A stretch of DNA of 64,000 bases from an uncultured Bacilli bacterium (GCA_934098375.1 CAKOOC010000002.1:33586-97585), one strand, 5' to 3'; shown: positions 8,622 through 19,820, counted from the stretch's first letter. Made by a program: numbers and translations. Notes: generated from the sequence alone by a model not told the origin.

Positions 8622-10691
8622 ATGGACATTTTACAAAATTTAAATAAAGAACAAAAACAAGCAGTTATGCATATAGATGGCCCTGTATTAGTTATGGCTG
8701 GTGCTGGCTCTGGCAAAACCAAGGTATTAACTACTCGAATTGCTTATTTAATAAATGAAGGAATAAATGATTATAATATTTTAGCAATAACTTTTACTAA
8801 TAAAGCAGCCAAAGAAATGCGTGATCGTGTTAATTTATTAGTCGGAGAAGTTTCCTCATTTATAGGCACTTTTCACTCATTAGGTCTTAGAATAATAAGA
8901 GAAAACCATAGTTTTTTTAATTTGCCTAACAACTTTAGTATTATAGATAGCGATGATACTATTACTGTTATAAAAAAAATCTTAAAAGAAAAAAATTTGG
9001 ACTCTAAACAATATAGTCCTTCATATGTAAGAAATAGAATTAGTTTTATCAAAAATCAAATGTTAACTGATAGGGAACTTGATAAACTATTTAATACCCC
9101 AATGGATAAAGTAATTGTGGAAATTTATCATCGCTATAATGAATTACTTTTAGAAAGTGCCTCAGTAGATTTTGACGATTTACTTTTATTACCTGTTACT
9201 TTACTATCTCAAAATCATGAAATTTTAGAAAAATATCAAGAACGATTTAAATATATTTTAATAGATGAATACCAGGACACCAATCCTGTTCAATATAAAT
9301 TGTCTGTTCTTTTATCAAATAAATATAAAAATATTTTTGTTGTTGGAGACATGAATCAAAGCATTTATGCCTTTAGACAAGCTGATTATCGTAACATTAC
9401 CAACTTTGAACATGATTTTAAAAATTGCACTGTCATAAAATTAGAACACAATTACCGTAGTACCAACACGATATTAAAAGCTGCTAATGAAGTAATAAGC
9501 CATAATAAAGAAAGAAAAGATTTAAAATTATACTCTGATAACGGCGAAGGCGTAAAAATAAGATATATGCGTTCATATGACGAAAAACATGAAATAACCA
9601 TGGTAATCGATGAAATCCAAAATTTACTACATAATGGTTATGAACCAAGTGATATTGCCATCCTTTATCGTACTAATGCCCAGTCCCGTGCCATTGAAGA
9701 AGTCTTTTTAAATAAAGGGCTTCCTTATAAAGTTTACGGCAGTTTTTACTTTTATGGACGCAAGGAAATTAAAGACTTAATTAGTTACTTAAGACTTATT
9801 AATAATCAAAATGATGAAATAAGTTTGCGCCGTGTTATAAATGTTCCAAAACGTGGCATCGGTGATAGTACCATTATAGATATTGAAAATAGAGCAAGAG
9901 AAAATAATATTTCCATGTTTGAAGCCTTAGAAGGTAAAAAAGAATTAGAATTTAAAAATTTAATAGAATCCCTAAAAAAGAAGTCTGAAAGTTTATCATT
10001 AACCGAATTAATCGATGAAGTTTTAGAAGATACTAAAATAAAGGCTGAATTAACTGCCTCAAAATCTATCGAAGATGAAACAAGATTAGAAAACTTAATG
10101 GAATTTAAAAGTATTACGGCCAGTTACGAAGAACGTACGGGCAATGTTAATCTAAATGACTTTTTAGATGAAATATCTTTAATTGCCGATGTTTCTAATC
10201 ATACAGAAGATGGAAATGTTGTAACACTTATGACTTTGCATAGTGCTAAAGGTTTAGAATTTAAAGTAGTTTTCCTAGTAGGTATGGAAGAAGGAATTTT
10301 CCCACATAATATGTCTTTAATGGAAGATAATATTGAAGAAGAAAGACGCTTATGTTACGTCGGTATAACTCGTGCTAAAGAAAGATTATATTTAACTAAT
10401 GCTAAAAGAAGAATGCTTTATGGTAAAGATAATATGAATATGCCATCTAGATTTTTAAATGAAATTACTGACGATTTATTAGAAAAAGACGAATTAAAAA
10501 ATGAGCCAAAAATGATAAATAAAGAAGCCTTAACTGTTGATAATAGTATGATAAAAGAAGGTGATATTGTTTGTCATGAACAATATGGAACTGGTGTAGT
10601 AGTTAAAGATGAAGGAACGCTAATTTCCATTGCGTTTAAATCTGGAGTTAGAAAAATGATGAAGAATCACAAAAGTATTAAGAAGATATAA
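8622..10691 (+). CDS. pcrA: ATP-dependent DNA helicase PcrA/UvrD (SF1A)
   Basis: A 3'-5' helicase for excision repair and for clearing RecA and replication barriers. The 689 residues contain the SF1A motifs in order: Q-motif LNKEQKQAV, Walker A GAGSGKT (about 29-35), motif Ia ITFTNKAAKEM, Walker B DEYQDTN, motif III VGDMNQSIYAFRQA, motif IV YRTNAQSR, motif V TLHSAKGLEF and motif VI ERRLCYVGITRAKERL. A C-terminal Tudor-like tail (GDIVCHEQYGTGVVV) is as in Bacillus PcrA, where it binds RNA polymerase. Start 8622 is set by AAGGAG at 8610-8614; a longer ORF begins 27 bases upstream without a site. PcrA lies upstream of ligA as in Bacillus, but an ATPase gene separates them. Confidence 0.96.
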   Translation: MDILQNLNKEQKQAVMHIDGPVLVMAGAGSGKTKVLTTRIAYLINEGINDYNILAITFTNKAAKEMRDRVNLLVGEVSSFIGTFHSLGLRIIRENHSFFNLPNNFSIIDSDDTITVIKKILKEKNLDSKQYSPSYVRNRISFIKNQMLTDRELDKLFNTPMDKVIVEIYHRYNELLLESASVDFDDLLLLPVTLLSQNHEILEKYQERFKYILIDEYQDTNPVQYKLSVLLSNKYKNIFVVGDMNQSIYAFRQADYRNITNFEHDFKNCTVIKLEHNYRSTNTILKAANEVISHNKERKDLKLYSDNGEGVKIRYMRSYDEKHEITMVIDEIQNLLHNGYEPSDIAILYRTNAQSRAIEEVFLNKGLPYKVYGSFYFYGRKEIKDLISYLRLINNQNDEISLRRVINVPKRGIGDSTIIDIENRARENNISMFEALEGKKELEFKNLIESLKKKSESLSLTELIDEVLEDTKIKAELTASKSIEDETRLENLMEFKSITASYEERTGNVNLNDFLDEISLIADVSNHTEDGNVVTLMTLHSAKGLEFKVVFLVGMEEGIFPHNMSLMEDNIEEERRLCYVGITRAKERLYLTNAKRRMLYGKDNMNMPSRFLNEITDDLLEKDELKNEPKMINKEALTVDNSMIKEGDIVCHEQYGTGVVVKDEGTLISIAFKSGVRKMMKNHKSIKKI

Positions 10692-10712
10692 AAATATAAA
10701 ACAGGAGGGACT

Positions 10713-11561
10713 ATGGTATATTTAAAAAGCTTTAATTTATTAAATAGTAGTAAAGAAATTGGATGTTTAGATGGGAGAACAATTCATAATAATAGTTATC
10801 CCCTAGGTATTTTTTCTGAAAAAAAGTTAGAAAAAATTTATTTTGACCCTATTACTTGCTTTTATGGTGGAAATGGTTCGGGAAAAACAACTTTACTAAA
10901 TATTATCGCAGATAAAATAGAGGCTATGAGAAATAACTACACTAAAAAAGGAAGCATTTTTGATAAATATGTGGAATTATGTGATTACGAAATGGTTAAA
11001 TTTCCTACTGAAATAAAATTTATATCCAGTGATGATATATTTGATTATTTGTTAGATATTAGAGCAATTAATTCTAATGTTCATCGCAAAAAAGCCGAGT
11101 TATCTGAAGAGTGGCTAGAAAATCGTTTTAATACTGATAATTATAATTACAATGATTATTTTAAATTAAAAGATGTAGTTGACTCTAAAAGTAAATCTAT
11201 GTCTAAATATATACGTGAAAGACTTTCTAATAATAATATAATTGAGCAATCAAATGGAGAATCAGCTTTATCGTATTGGGAAAAAAGCATAACGGAAAAC
11301 AGCATATATATTTTAGATGAACCTGAAAATAGTTTGTCCGCCGAAAATCAAATAAAATTAAAAAAATACATTGAAGACTCTGCAAGATTTTACAATTGCC
11401 AGTTTATTATTTCTACACATTCTCCCTTCTTACTATCATTAAATGATGCTACTGTATATAATTTAGATTTAGTACCAGCAAGTGTGCAAAAATATAGCGA
11501 ACTACCAAATGTAAGAATATATTATGATTTTTTTAAGGAACATGAAAAAGATTTTGAATAA
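10713..11561 (+). CDS. AAA family ATPase (ABC/SMC-like single-domain)
   Basis: The 282-residue soluble ATPase has Walker A GGNGSGKTTLL (about residues 52-62), a Walker B region YILDEPENSLS and a switch histidine segment IISTHSPFLLSL. The short helical middle section replaces a long coiled coil; SNGESALSYWEKS could be the degenerate signature. It resembles the small AAA_23/AAA_15 proteins (YjdJ-like) annotated as AAA family ATPase. It is 21 bases after pcrA with an AGGAGGG ribosome binding site, so probably cotranscribed with it. A link to DNA repair is suggested only by position between pcrA and ligA. Confidence 0.75.
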   Translation: MVYLKSFNLLNSSKEIGCLDGRTIHNNSYPLGIFSEKKLEKIYFDPITCFYGGNGSGKTTLLNIIADKIEAMRNNYTKKGSIFDKYVELCDYEMVKFPTEIKFISSDDIFDYLLDIRAINSNVHRKKAELSEEWLENRFNTDNYNYNDYFKLKDVVDSKSKSMSKYIRERLSNNNIIEQSNGESALSYWEKSITENSIYILDEPENSLSAENQIKLKKYIEDSARFYNCQFIISTHSPFLLSLNDATVYNLDLVPASVQKYSELPNVRIYYDFFKEHEKDFE

Positions 11562-11598
11562 TATATTCTTTTTCTTTATAAAAGAAATAATAATGAGA

Positions 11599-11604
11599 TA
11601 TAAT
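11599..11604 (+). promoter_or_regulatory. possible -10 element for ligA
   Basis: TATAAT 21 bases upstream of the ligA ATG; the preceding bases are TGAGA, not the extended TGn. No good -35 seen. Confidence 0.35.
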
Positions 11605-11610
11605 ATATAA

Positions 11611-13599
<1,989 letters not shown>

Positions 13600-13620
13600 A
13601 CCTAAATATTGTTAAAATAT

Positions 13621-13646
13621 AAAGAACATCACCGGTTCTTTTTTTA
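13621..13646 (+). terminator. Rho-independent terminator of ligA
   Basis: AAAGAAC/GTTCTTT stem with seven-base loop and T-run. Confidence 0.8.
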
Positions 13647-13677
13647 TAAAATAAAATATTTATCAATTAATGTATGT

Positions 13678-13706
13678 TTGAAATATGAATACATGTATAG
13701 TATAAT
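13678..13706 (+). promoter_or_regulatory. promoter of the 13728-17078 operon
   Basis: TTGAAA (13678-13683), 17-base spacer, TATAAT (13701-13706). Followed by GAGGTG ribosome binding site and ATG 13728. Confidence 0.85.
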
Positions 13707-13727
13707 TATTATGCGAGGTGAAAGAAT

Positions 13728-14198
13728 ATGAGTAAAATTAAGGGGTTCTATCAAAACAATCGTATATACTGTATATTAATGGCAATTAGTCTTTTTTGCT
13801 TAGCACTAATCGTTGCCGCTTTTGTCGTATACTTTGTTGAACAAACAAAAAATGATACATATGGTAATCGTTTAGATGGTATTAAAAATGTCCAAATAAC
13901 AGACAATCACAAAGAAGAAATTGCTTCATTTATAAAAGAAAATGACAAGGTCGAATCAGTTGTAATAAACATCAAAGGTAAAATTATTTATATTACAACA
14001 ACACTAAAAGATGGAAAAACTACTGATGCCGAATCTATAGCTATTAAATCTTTAGAAAAACTAACCGAAGATGAAAAAAATTTCTATGATATCAATTTTA
14101 TATTTGATAAAAAAGATGATGCAACATTTCCTATCATGGGATACAAGAAAAGTAACGCTACAATAATATCTTGGACTAAAAATAATGGTGAAGCATGA
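13728..14198 (+). CDS. single-span membrane protein of unknown function
   Basis: The 156 residues comprise a short basic N-terminus, one membrane helix (about 14-37: ILMAISLFCLALIVAAFVV) and a mixed alpha/beta soluble domain of about 110 residues containing VESVVINIKGKIIYITTTL. The domain probably faces the outside because the positive charges precede the helix. No family recognised. It is first in an operon whose second gene is a two-binding-domain GGDEF-like sensor; stop and start overlap by 4 bases (ATGA), which suggests translational coupling and a shared envelope role. Confidence 0.75.
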   Translation: MSKIKGFYQNNRIYCILMAISLFCLALIVAAFVVYFVEQTKNDTYGNRLDGIKNVQITDNHKEEIASFIKENDKVESVVINIKGKIIYITTTLKDGKTTDAESIAIKSLEKLTEDEKNFYDINFIFDKKDDATFPIMGYKKSNATIISWTKNNGEA

Positions 14199-16228
14199 AA
14201 AAAACTAAAAAAATTATTATAACAATTGTAACGTTAGTTATCGTAGCTGTTGCGGGAATTTTCGTTTTTTATAACTACTTTTATGACAAAAATCAGTTGA
14301 GCATAAGTGAAAAAGAATGGATTAATGCCCACAAAACTAATATTACATCTTTTAATGTTCCTAGCGATTTAAATATATTCGCTTCATCTGGTAAGGGCGT
14401 ATTTTATGACTTTTTAGATGACTTAACTAAGAAATATGATTTAAAGATAAATAAAAATGTTGTACCTATAAGTGGTAGTGCTGGTCTTGGTTTTGTTGTT
14501 AACAATAAAATAAGCGATGAAGACCTATTAATTTATGAAGATCACTATGTTGTCATTAGTAAAGATTACACTGCTGTAAAAACATTTAAAGATTTAAGTG
14601 GCAAAAAAATTGGTGCTCTTGCAAGTATCATATCAAGGGTATCATCTTCTTATACTGATTCTAATTCTTATACAACTTATGAAACAAAAGAAGCATTAAC
14701 TAAGGCTCTAACCGATGGTGAAGTATCATATGTTATAGTGCCTTTAACAGAATATATCGATGAAGTATTATATAATAAATTTAATATTGTTTACCATTTA
14801 GACAATTTTGTGAATTATTATTATATCCATCTAGGAAATGACAAAACTTTAAATTCTATTATTACAAAACATTATAATGAATGGATTAACAATGATTATG
14901 AAAAAAGTTACTATAATAATACTTACCGTCTATTTTGTGAGAAATTATCAATTAGTGACGTTGAATCCGATAATTTAACTAATAAAATTTATAATTTTGG
15001 ATTTGTAAATCAAACGCCATTTAATGCTTTAAACAGTTCGAAATATGGTGGCATTATATTTGCTTATTTAGAAGAGTTCAGCAAATTTAGCAAAGTTGAT
15101 TTTACTTATACCAAATATAAAACTTATAGTGAATTAATAAATTCCTTTAATAATAATAAATTAGATTTAATATTTGATCCATCATCATTAGAAACTAAAA
15201 ACACTAAATTAAATACTAATATTAAAGAAAAATTTTACATTATTAGTCCTTTAACCAAAAATTTAAGTATTGTAAATTTAAATGAGATTAATAATGAAAC
15301 TATCTACGTTATTAAAGATAGTAGTCTTGCCAAGTATTTAAGCGACTTAAGTAATATTAAAGTTGAAACTGTTAAAGATGAAAAAGCTTTAATAAGAAAA
15401 GCTAAGAAAAATAACATTATCGCGCTTGATGCCGAAACCTTTGACTATTACCGAAATGATAGAATTAAAAATTATCAAATTAGTTATACTGGCTATACTA
15501 GTGCTAACTATTCATTTAAATATATTAACGCTAATGATACATTTACTAAGTTATTTACTAACTACATAAATTATTTAAGCCAGACTAAAATGACTAATAA
15601 TGGTATGATTACTTATAAAGCTGCTGAATCTAGTGGCAATCTAGTCGGCGTAATTGCTAAATATATTTTAATTATTACATCAGTTGTTATCATTATTATT
15701 GGTGTTTATATATCATCGAAGAAAAAAATAAAATTAAACACTAAAATAAAAAAAGATGAAAAACTAAAATTTATCGATATGCTAACATCTTTAAAGAACC
15801 GTAACTATTTAAATGAAAGAATAAGTACTTGGAATCAAAATACGATCTATCCTCAAGCTATCATAGTTATTGATTTAAATAACATTAAATATTTAAATGA
15901 TACATTTGGTCATGAAGAAGGCGACCGTCAAATAATGGCTGCTGCTAATATTCTTCATCAAACTCAGCAAGACAATACCGAAATTATGAGAACAGATGGT
16001 AATGAATTTATGATTTATATGGTTGGCTATTCTGAAAAACAAGTTCTAAATTATATGAAAAAATTAATTAAAGAATTTAATACGTTACCATATGATTATG
16101 GTGCTGCATTTGGCTTTAGTATGATTGTTGATGATCTAAAACTAATTGATGATGCAATTAACGAAGCAACTATCCAAATGCGTGAAAATAAAGAATTAGA
16201 GGCATCATCTGATGAAAAAGAAGATTAA
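14195..16228 (+). CDS. membrane sensor: tandem solute-binding domains plus degenerate GGDEF
   Basis: 677 residues. An N-terminal membrane anchor (about 5-28) is followed by two extracytoplasmic periplasmic-binding (SBP_bac_3-like) domains, about 40-265 and 265-480, a second membrane helix (about 488-510: YILIITSVVIIIIGVYI) and a cytoplasmic GGDEF-type domain (about 520-670). The GGDEF domain keeps the fold markers (DMLTSLKNRNYLNER, DLNNIKYLNDTFGHEEGDRQ), but the signature reads RTDGNEF (599-605) instead of RxGGDEF. Catalysis is therefore doubtful: it may bind GTP or c-di-GMP without cyclase activity. The architecture resembles amino acid or small-ligand-sensing signalling proteins. It overlaps both neighbours. 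Confidence 0.8.
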   Translation: MKKTKKIIITIVTLVIVAVAGIFVFYNYFYDKNQLSISEKEWINAHKTNITSFNVPSDLNIFASSGKGVFYDFLDDLTKKYDLKINKNVVPISGSAGLGFVVNNKISDEDLLIYEDHYVVISKDYTAVKTFKDLSGKKIGALASIISRVSSSYTDSNSYTTYETKEALTKALTDGEVSYVIVPLTEYIDEVLYNKFNIVYHLDNFVNYYYIHLGNDKTLNSIITKHYNEWINNDYEKSYYNNTYRLFCEKLSISDVESDNLTNKIYNFGFVNQTPFNALNSSKYGGIIFAYLEEFSKFSKVDFTYTKYKTYSELINSFNNNKLDLIFDPSSLETKNTKLNTNIKEKFYIISPLTKNLSIVNLNEINNETIYVIKDSSLAKYLSDLSNIKVETVKDEKALIRKAKKNNIIALDAETFDYYRNDRIKNYQISYTGYTSANYSFKYINANDTFTKLFTNYINYLSQTKMTNNGMITYKAAESSGNLVGVIAKYILIITSVVIIIIGVYISSKKKIKLNTKIKKDEKLKFIDMLTSLKNRNYLNERISTWNQNTIYPQAIIVIDLNNIKYLNDTFGHEEGDRQIMAAANILHQTQQDNTEIMRTDGNEFMIYMVGYSEKQVLNYMKKLIKEFNTLPYDYGAAFGFSMIVDDLKLIDDAINEATIQMRENKELEASSDEKED

Positions 16229-17078
16229 TATTAAAGAAAAATTAAAAAAAGAATTTGCTAAAGGGAAGAAATTTTTAAAAAATGTTTGGGAAATACTTAA
16301 TTTACCAGAAATGGGGGTTTTACCTGGTGAATTAGCATTTTCCATTATTTTATCATTAGTACCTATCATAACCTTAATTGGTTATGGCGCATCTTACTTT
16401 AACATTTCTATGGACTCAATTATTGACTTATTACAAAAGAATTTTGACAAAAGTGTAGTTGAACTTATCGTGCCCATAATTGGTGGAAACACTTTAGATT
16501 TAAAACTAATATGGCTTTTAATTGTTATGTTTTACTTTGCATCCAGTGGTGCTGCATCGGTAATTTTTTCAGCTAATCAAATATATCATATAGAACAGTC
16601 AACTTGGATTAAAAGAAGAATTAAAGCCTTGATGTTAACTTTACTTATAGTAGTTCTTTATTTATTCATATTACTAGTACCAGTCTTTGGGGCCAAAATT
16701 ATCGACGCCATAGACTACTTCAACATCAAATCTGTAATGACTTATGTACTAGAAGTAGTGCAAGGACCTATTTCTTGGTTAATTATATTCTTATTTATTA
16801 AAATGATATTTACTATTGCTCCTGATAAAAGCATCCCATCATCAAGAATAAACTTAGGCGCCATATTTACTACCATTGGCTGGGTTTTAACCACTGATAT
16901 TTATAGTTACTATGTATCTCATTTTGCTCAGTACGATTTATTCTACGCAGGACTATCAAATATTGCCGTATTAATGCTTTGGATATACTTTTTAAGTTAT
17001 ATCATGGTAATCGGCCTTGCTCTTACTACCAAAATAGATGATGAAGAAATGGCAAAAACAGGTTCTATAAATATTTAA
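16212..17078 (+). CDS. YihY/BrkB family inner membrane protein
   Basis: The 288-residue protein has about six membrane helices after a lysine-rich N-terminus. The family marker LPGELAFSIILSLVPIITLI and the mid-protein FYFASSGAASVIFSANQIY segment identify YihY/virulence factor BrkB (UPF0761). The family is widely conserved; its transport function is still unclear. The start overlaps the preceding sensor gene by 17 bases, with GAGG about 10 bases upstream, so it is in the same operon. A strong terminator follows about 100 bases after the stop. Confidence 0.88.
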   Translation: MKKKINIKEKLKKEFAKGKKFLKNVWEILNLPEMGVLPGELAFSIILSLVPIITLIGYGASYFNISMDSIIDLLQKNFDKSVVELIVPIIGGNTLDLKLIWLLIVMFYFASSGAASVIFSANQIYHIEQSTWIKRRIKALMLTLLIVVLYLFILLVPVFGAKIIDAIDYFNIKSVMTYVLEVVQGPISWLIIFLFIKMIFTIAPDKSIPSSRINLGAIFTTIGWVLTTDIYSYYVSHFAQYDLFYAGLSNIAVLMLWIYFLSYIMVIGLALTTKIDDEEMAKTGSINI

Positions 17079-17186
17079 TAAACGTAAATAATAGTAATGT
17101 ACACACGAGTATTACTTAGTGTACTTTAAAAATCACGATATCAATCTAGTATCATGTGTACTAACGCTATTGTGGAGTAATATTTG
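17079..17186 (+). other. structured non-coding stretch after YihY
   Basis: No ORF. Several complementary segments: AGTAAT (17093-) with ATTACT (17110-), GTACAC with GTGTAC occurring twice, and CACGATA with TATC-ATGTG. They precede a strong terminator, so this could be a 3' UTR-derived RNA or a relic. I could not match it to a known RNA family. Confidence 0.35.
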
Positions 17187-17213
17187 AGAAGTTTAAATTT
17201 TAAACTTCTTTTT
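17187..17213 (+). terminator. Rho-independent terminator
   Basis: AGAAGTTTA/TAAACTTCT with loop AATTT then TTTT. It ends the operon starting at 13728. Confidence 0.85.
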
Positions 17214-17289
17214 AATTTCAAAAAAATACACAAGCGAGCAATAAATATCTAAAAAAGCTAATTATTTAAAAGGCTACAAATAACCTTAA

Positions 17290-17574
17290 TTACTAAATAT
17301 TGACTCTATTAAAGATAGTACTTTATCCTTCCTTTCTATGATAAAGAAAATGATAATGCTTATAATCTTCTTTGCTATTTTATTTGGCGCCATTATAATA
17401 TATAATATTGGTATACTATCATTTAATGAAAAAGAATTAAAATTTGCTACTTTAAAAGTTTTAGATTTTAAAAATAAACAAATTAAGAAAATTTTCATTA
17501 AACAAAACATCTGGATTACATTTATATCAATTTTAATTGGCATTCCAAGTGGTTTATTGCAAAAAAATAAATAA
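17290..17574 (+). pseudogene. fragment of an FtsX/MacB-type ABC permease
   Basis: The open frame runs from a stop at 17287 to TAA at 17572-17574 and encodes about 94 residues; the first ATG at 17338 falls inside the homologous region. It reads LSFLSMIKKMIMLIIFFA ... IIIYNIGILSFNEKELKFAT, then LKVLDFKNKQIKKIFIKQN, the typical C-terminal end of FtsX-like permeases (membrane helix, YNLGILSF, LATLKVLGF, IRK). It has no ribosome binding site, no ATPase partner, and ends abruptly (PSGLLQKNK) before the last helix is finished. Hence a decaying remnant of a larger permease. The opposite-strand ORF is a shadow. Confidence 0.75.
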
Positions 17575-17584
17575 AATTGATATG

Positions 17585-17605
17585 GTTTCCAGTTTGAAAG
17601 GAAAC
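17585..17605 (+). promoter_or_regulatory. hairpin covering the ribosome binding site of the P-type ATPase gene
   Basis: GTTTCC (17585-17590) pairs with GGAAAC (17600-17605); the ribosome binding site AAAGGA sits in loop and 3' arm, 6 bases before the ATG. It could limit translation or respond to an effector; no metal regulator is encoded nearby. Confidence 0.4.
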
Positions 17606-17610
17606 GAATA

Positions 17611-19638
17611 ATGAAAAAATATAAATATAATATTAATAATTTAGACTGTGCTAATTGTGCTAGAAAAATAGAAGAATCTTTAAATAAAAATGCTGATTTT
17701 AAAAATGTGTCTATAAATTTTAATACATCTAAGTTAATTTATGAATCAGAAAAAGACATGACTCTAAAAGAATTAAATGCCTTAGTTAAAAAAGTTGAGC
17801 CAGATGCTTATATTACTAATGAGGAAATTCCTGTAAAAAAAGAATATAATCTAACTATATTTATATCAGCTCTTATTTTAGGAACCACCACTTATTTTCT
17901 AAATCTTCCTTCAGTTATTAAATATATATTATATATTATTTCTTATGCTCTTCTTTTATATCGCACTACCATTAATGCTATTAAGTTGCTTATAAAAAGT
18001 CATACTATTAATGAAAATGCTCTTATTACTATTTCTTGTTTCGGTGCTTTGCTTTTAGGCGAGGTGCTAGAAGGTATTATGGTTATTGCTTTATACACTA
18101 TTGGTAAGATGCTTGAAGAAAAAGCTATTAACACTACTAGAAAATCCATTAAAAATCTTATAGATCTTAAAAGTCCTTATGCACTTCGTGAAGAAAAAAA
18201 TGGTATTAAAAAGATTGACTTAGAAAACATTAAAGTAGGCGATATTTTAATTATCAAAAAAGGTGAAAAAATTCCTACGGACGGCATTATTGTTAAAGGT
18301 GAAACTAAATTAGACACCTCGGCCTTAACTGGCGAGTCCGAAGATTTTGTAGCAAAAGAAAATGATTCTGTATTATCTGGGTGTTTAAATTTAGAAAATG
18401 TTATAGAAATAAAAGCCATTAGCAAATTTGAAAATTCTACTGTTTCAAAAATCTTAGATTTACTAGAAAGTGCAACAGACAAAAAGACTAAAACAGAGAC
18501 AACCGTTTCTAAAATAAGCAAAATCTATACACCTATAGTTATGATTTTAGCATTTCTAGTTGGCGCTTTCCTTCCTTTATTATTCGATATAAATTATTCT
18601 GAAAGTATATATCGTGCTTTAACTTTCTTAGTTATTTCTTGTCCTTGTGCGATTGCCATCTCTGTTCCTTTATCTTACTTTACCGCGATTGGTGCATCTA
18701 GTAAGTCCGGTATTTTAGTAAAAGGAAGTAATTATTTAGAAAGCCTAAGTGAGCTAGATAACATTATATTTGATAAAACCGGTACTCTTACAAATGGATC
18801 ATTTACTGTAACTAATATAAAAATATATGATAAAAATTATTCTAAAGAAGAAATTATAAATATTCTAGTAAAAGGAGAATCTTTATCAAGTCACCCAATC
18901 GCTCAGTCAATAGTCAAATTAACAAGCAAAAAGATTTCCAATAAAGATGTTAAAGACTTTAAAGAGATAGAAGGTAATGGTATTACTTTTACAATAAAGA
19001 AAAAAGAAATTAAAATTGGAAATAAAAATTTATGCCACTGTTTAAAAGATGAAGGACTTCATTTAAGTATTGATGGTAACCATGTTGCATCAATTATTAT
19101 ATCTGATGGCATTAAAGATGGTGCTTACGAAACTATTAAAGCTTTAAAAGATATGAATATTAAAACATATATGTTTACTGGTGATAAAAAAGAAATTGCT
19201 TTATCTATTTCTGAAAAATTAAATATTGATGAAGTAAAATACGAAATGTTACCAACCGATAAATTTCAAGAATATGAAAAAGTAGCAAATAATAAAATTA
19301 CGGCATTTGTAGGTGATGGTATCAATGATGCTCCGGTTTTAAAAAGAGCTGATATTGGTATTTCCATGGGTATGAATGGTTCTGACAGTGCTATTGAAGC
19401 CTCTGATATTGTCCTCATGAAAGATGACCTTACTAAACTTGTTCAAGCTATAAATATTTCTAAATTTACTAAAAAGATAATTATTCAAAATTTGATATTT
19501 GCTTTATCTGTAAAAGTAATTATTTTAATTTTATCTATTTTGGGATTTGCCAATATGTGGTTTGCAGTTTTCGCTGATACTGGCGTAACATTATTAACCA
19601 TTTTAAATGCTTTGCAAATTTTAAAAAAGAAATATTAA
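17611..19638 (+). CDS. heavy-metal P1B-2 type ATPase (Zn2+/Cd2+/Pb2+ exporter)
   Basis: 675 residues. One N-terminal HMA domain carries LDCANCARKIE (Cys13, Cys16). Membrane helices follow, the actuator loop has TGES (DTSALTGESEDF), helix 6 has the transport motif CPC (SCPCAIAIS), the phosphorylation site is DKTGT (FDKTGTLTNGSF), and the hinge is GDGINDAPVL. The last helix contains ADTGVTLLTILNALQ, the D-x-G signature of the Zn/Cd/Pb (CadA/ZntA) subgroup rather than the copper group. Exports divalent soft metals at the cost of ATP. Monogenic, with a hairpin over its ribosome binding site and a strong terminator. Confidence 0.93.
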   Translation: MKKYKYNINNLDCANCARKIEESLNKNADFKNVSINFNTSKLIYESEKDMTLKELNALVKKVEPDAYITNEEIPVKKEYNLTIFISALILGTTTYFLNLPSVIKYILYIISYALLLYRTTINAIKLLIKSHTINENALITISCFGALLLGEVLEGIMVIALYTIGKMLEEKAINTTRKSIKNLIDLKSPYALREEKNGIKKIDLENIKVGDILIIKKGEKIPTDGIIVKGETKLDTSALTGESEDFVAKENDSVLSGCLNLENVIEIKAISKFENSTVSKILDLLESATDKKTKTETTVSKISKIYTPIVMILAFLVGAFLPLLFDINYSESIYRALTFLVISCPCAIAISVPLSYFTAIGASSKSGILVKGSNYLESLSELDNIIFDKTGTLTNGSFTVTNIKIYDKNYSKEEIINILVKGESLSSHPIAQSIVKLTSKKISNKDVKDFKEIEGNGITFTIKKKEIKIGNKNLCHCLKDEGLHLSIDGNHVASIIISDGIKDGAYETIKALKDMNIKTYMFTGDKKEIALSISEKLNIDEVKYEMLPTDKFQEYEKVANNKITAFVGDGINDAPVLKRADIGISMGMNGSDSAIEASDIVLMKDDLTKLVQAINISKFTKKIIIQNLIFALSVKVIILILSILGFANMWFAVFADTGVTLLTILNALQILKKKY

Positions 19639-19649
19639 AATAATTAAGG

Positions 19650-19673
19650 AAATGCACATTTTTGTGCTTTTTT
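19650..19673 (+). terminator. Rho-independent terminator
   Basis: GCACA/TGTGC stem flanked by A and T runs. Confidence 0.8.
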
Positions 19674-19820
19674 CTTTGCAATAATATTATAAAAAAATAT
19701 AATATAAACATACTGACAAAAAATAAGTCCAAGTTTATGATAATCAATAAGCCAAAAATATTGAAATAAAATCAAGTTTTGAATTTTTTCTTACAAATAA
19801 ATAAAGAACAGGAGGAGTGT

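Noticed and set aside
17286..17543. Minus-strand 85-residue ORF
   Set aside because: The plus strand in the same place is clearly an FtsX fragment; the minus frame lacks any recognisable motif or ribosome binding site.
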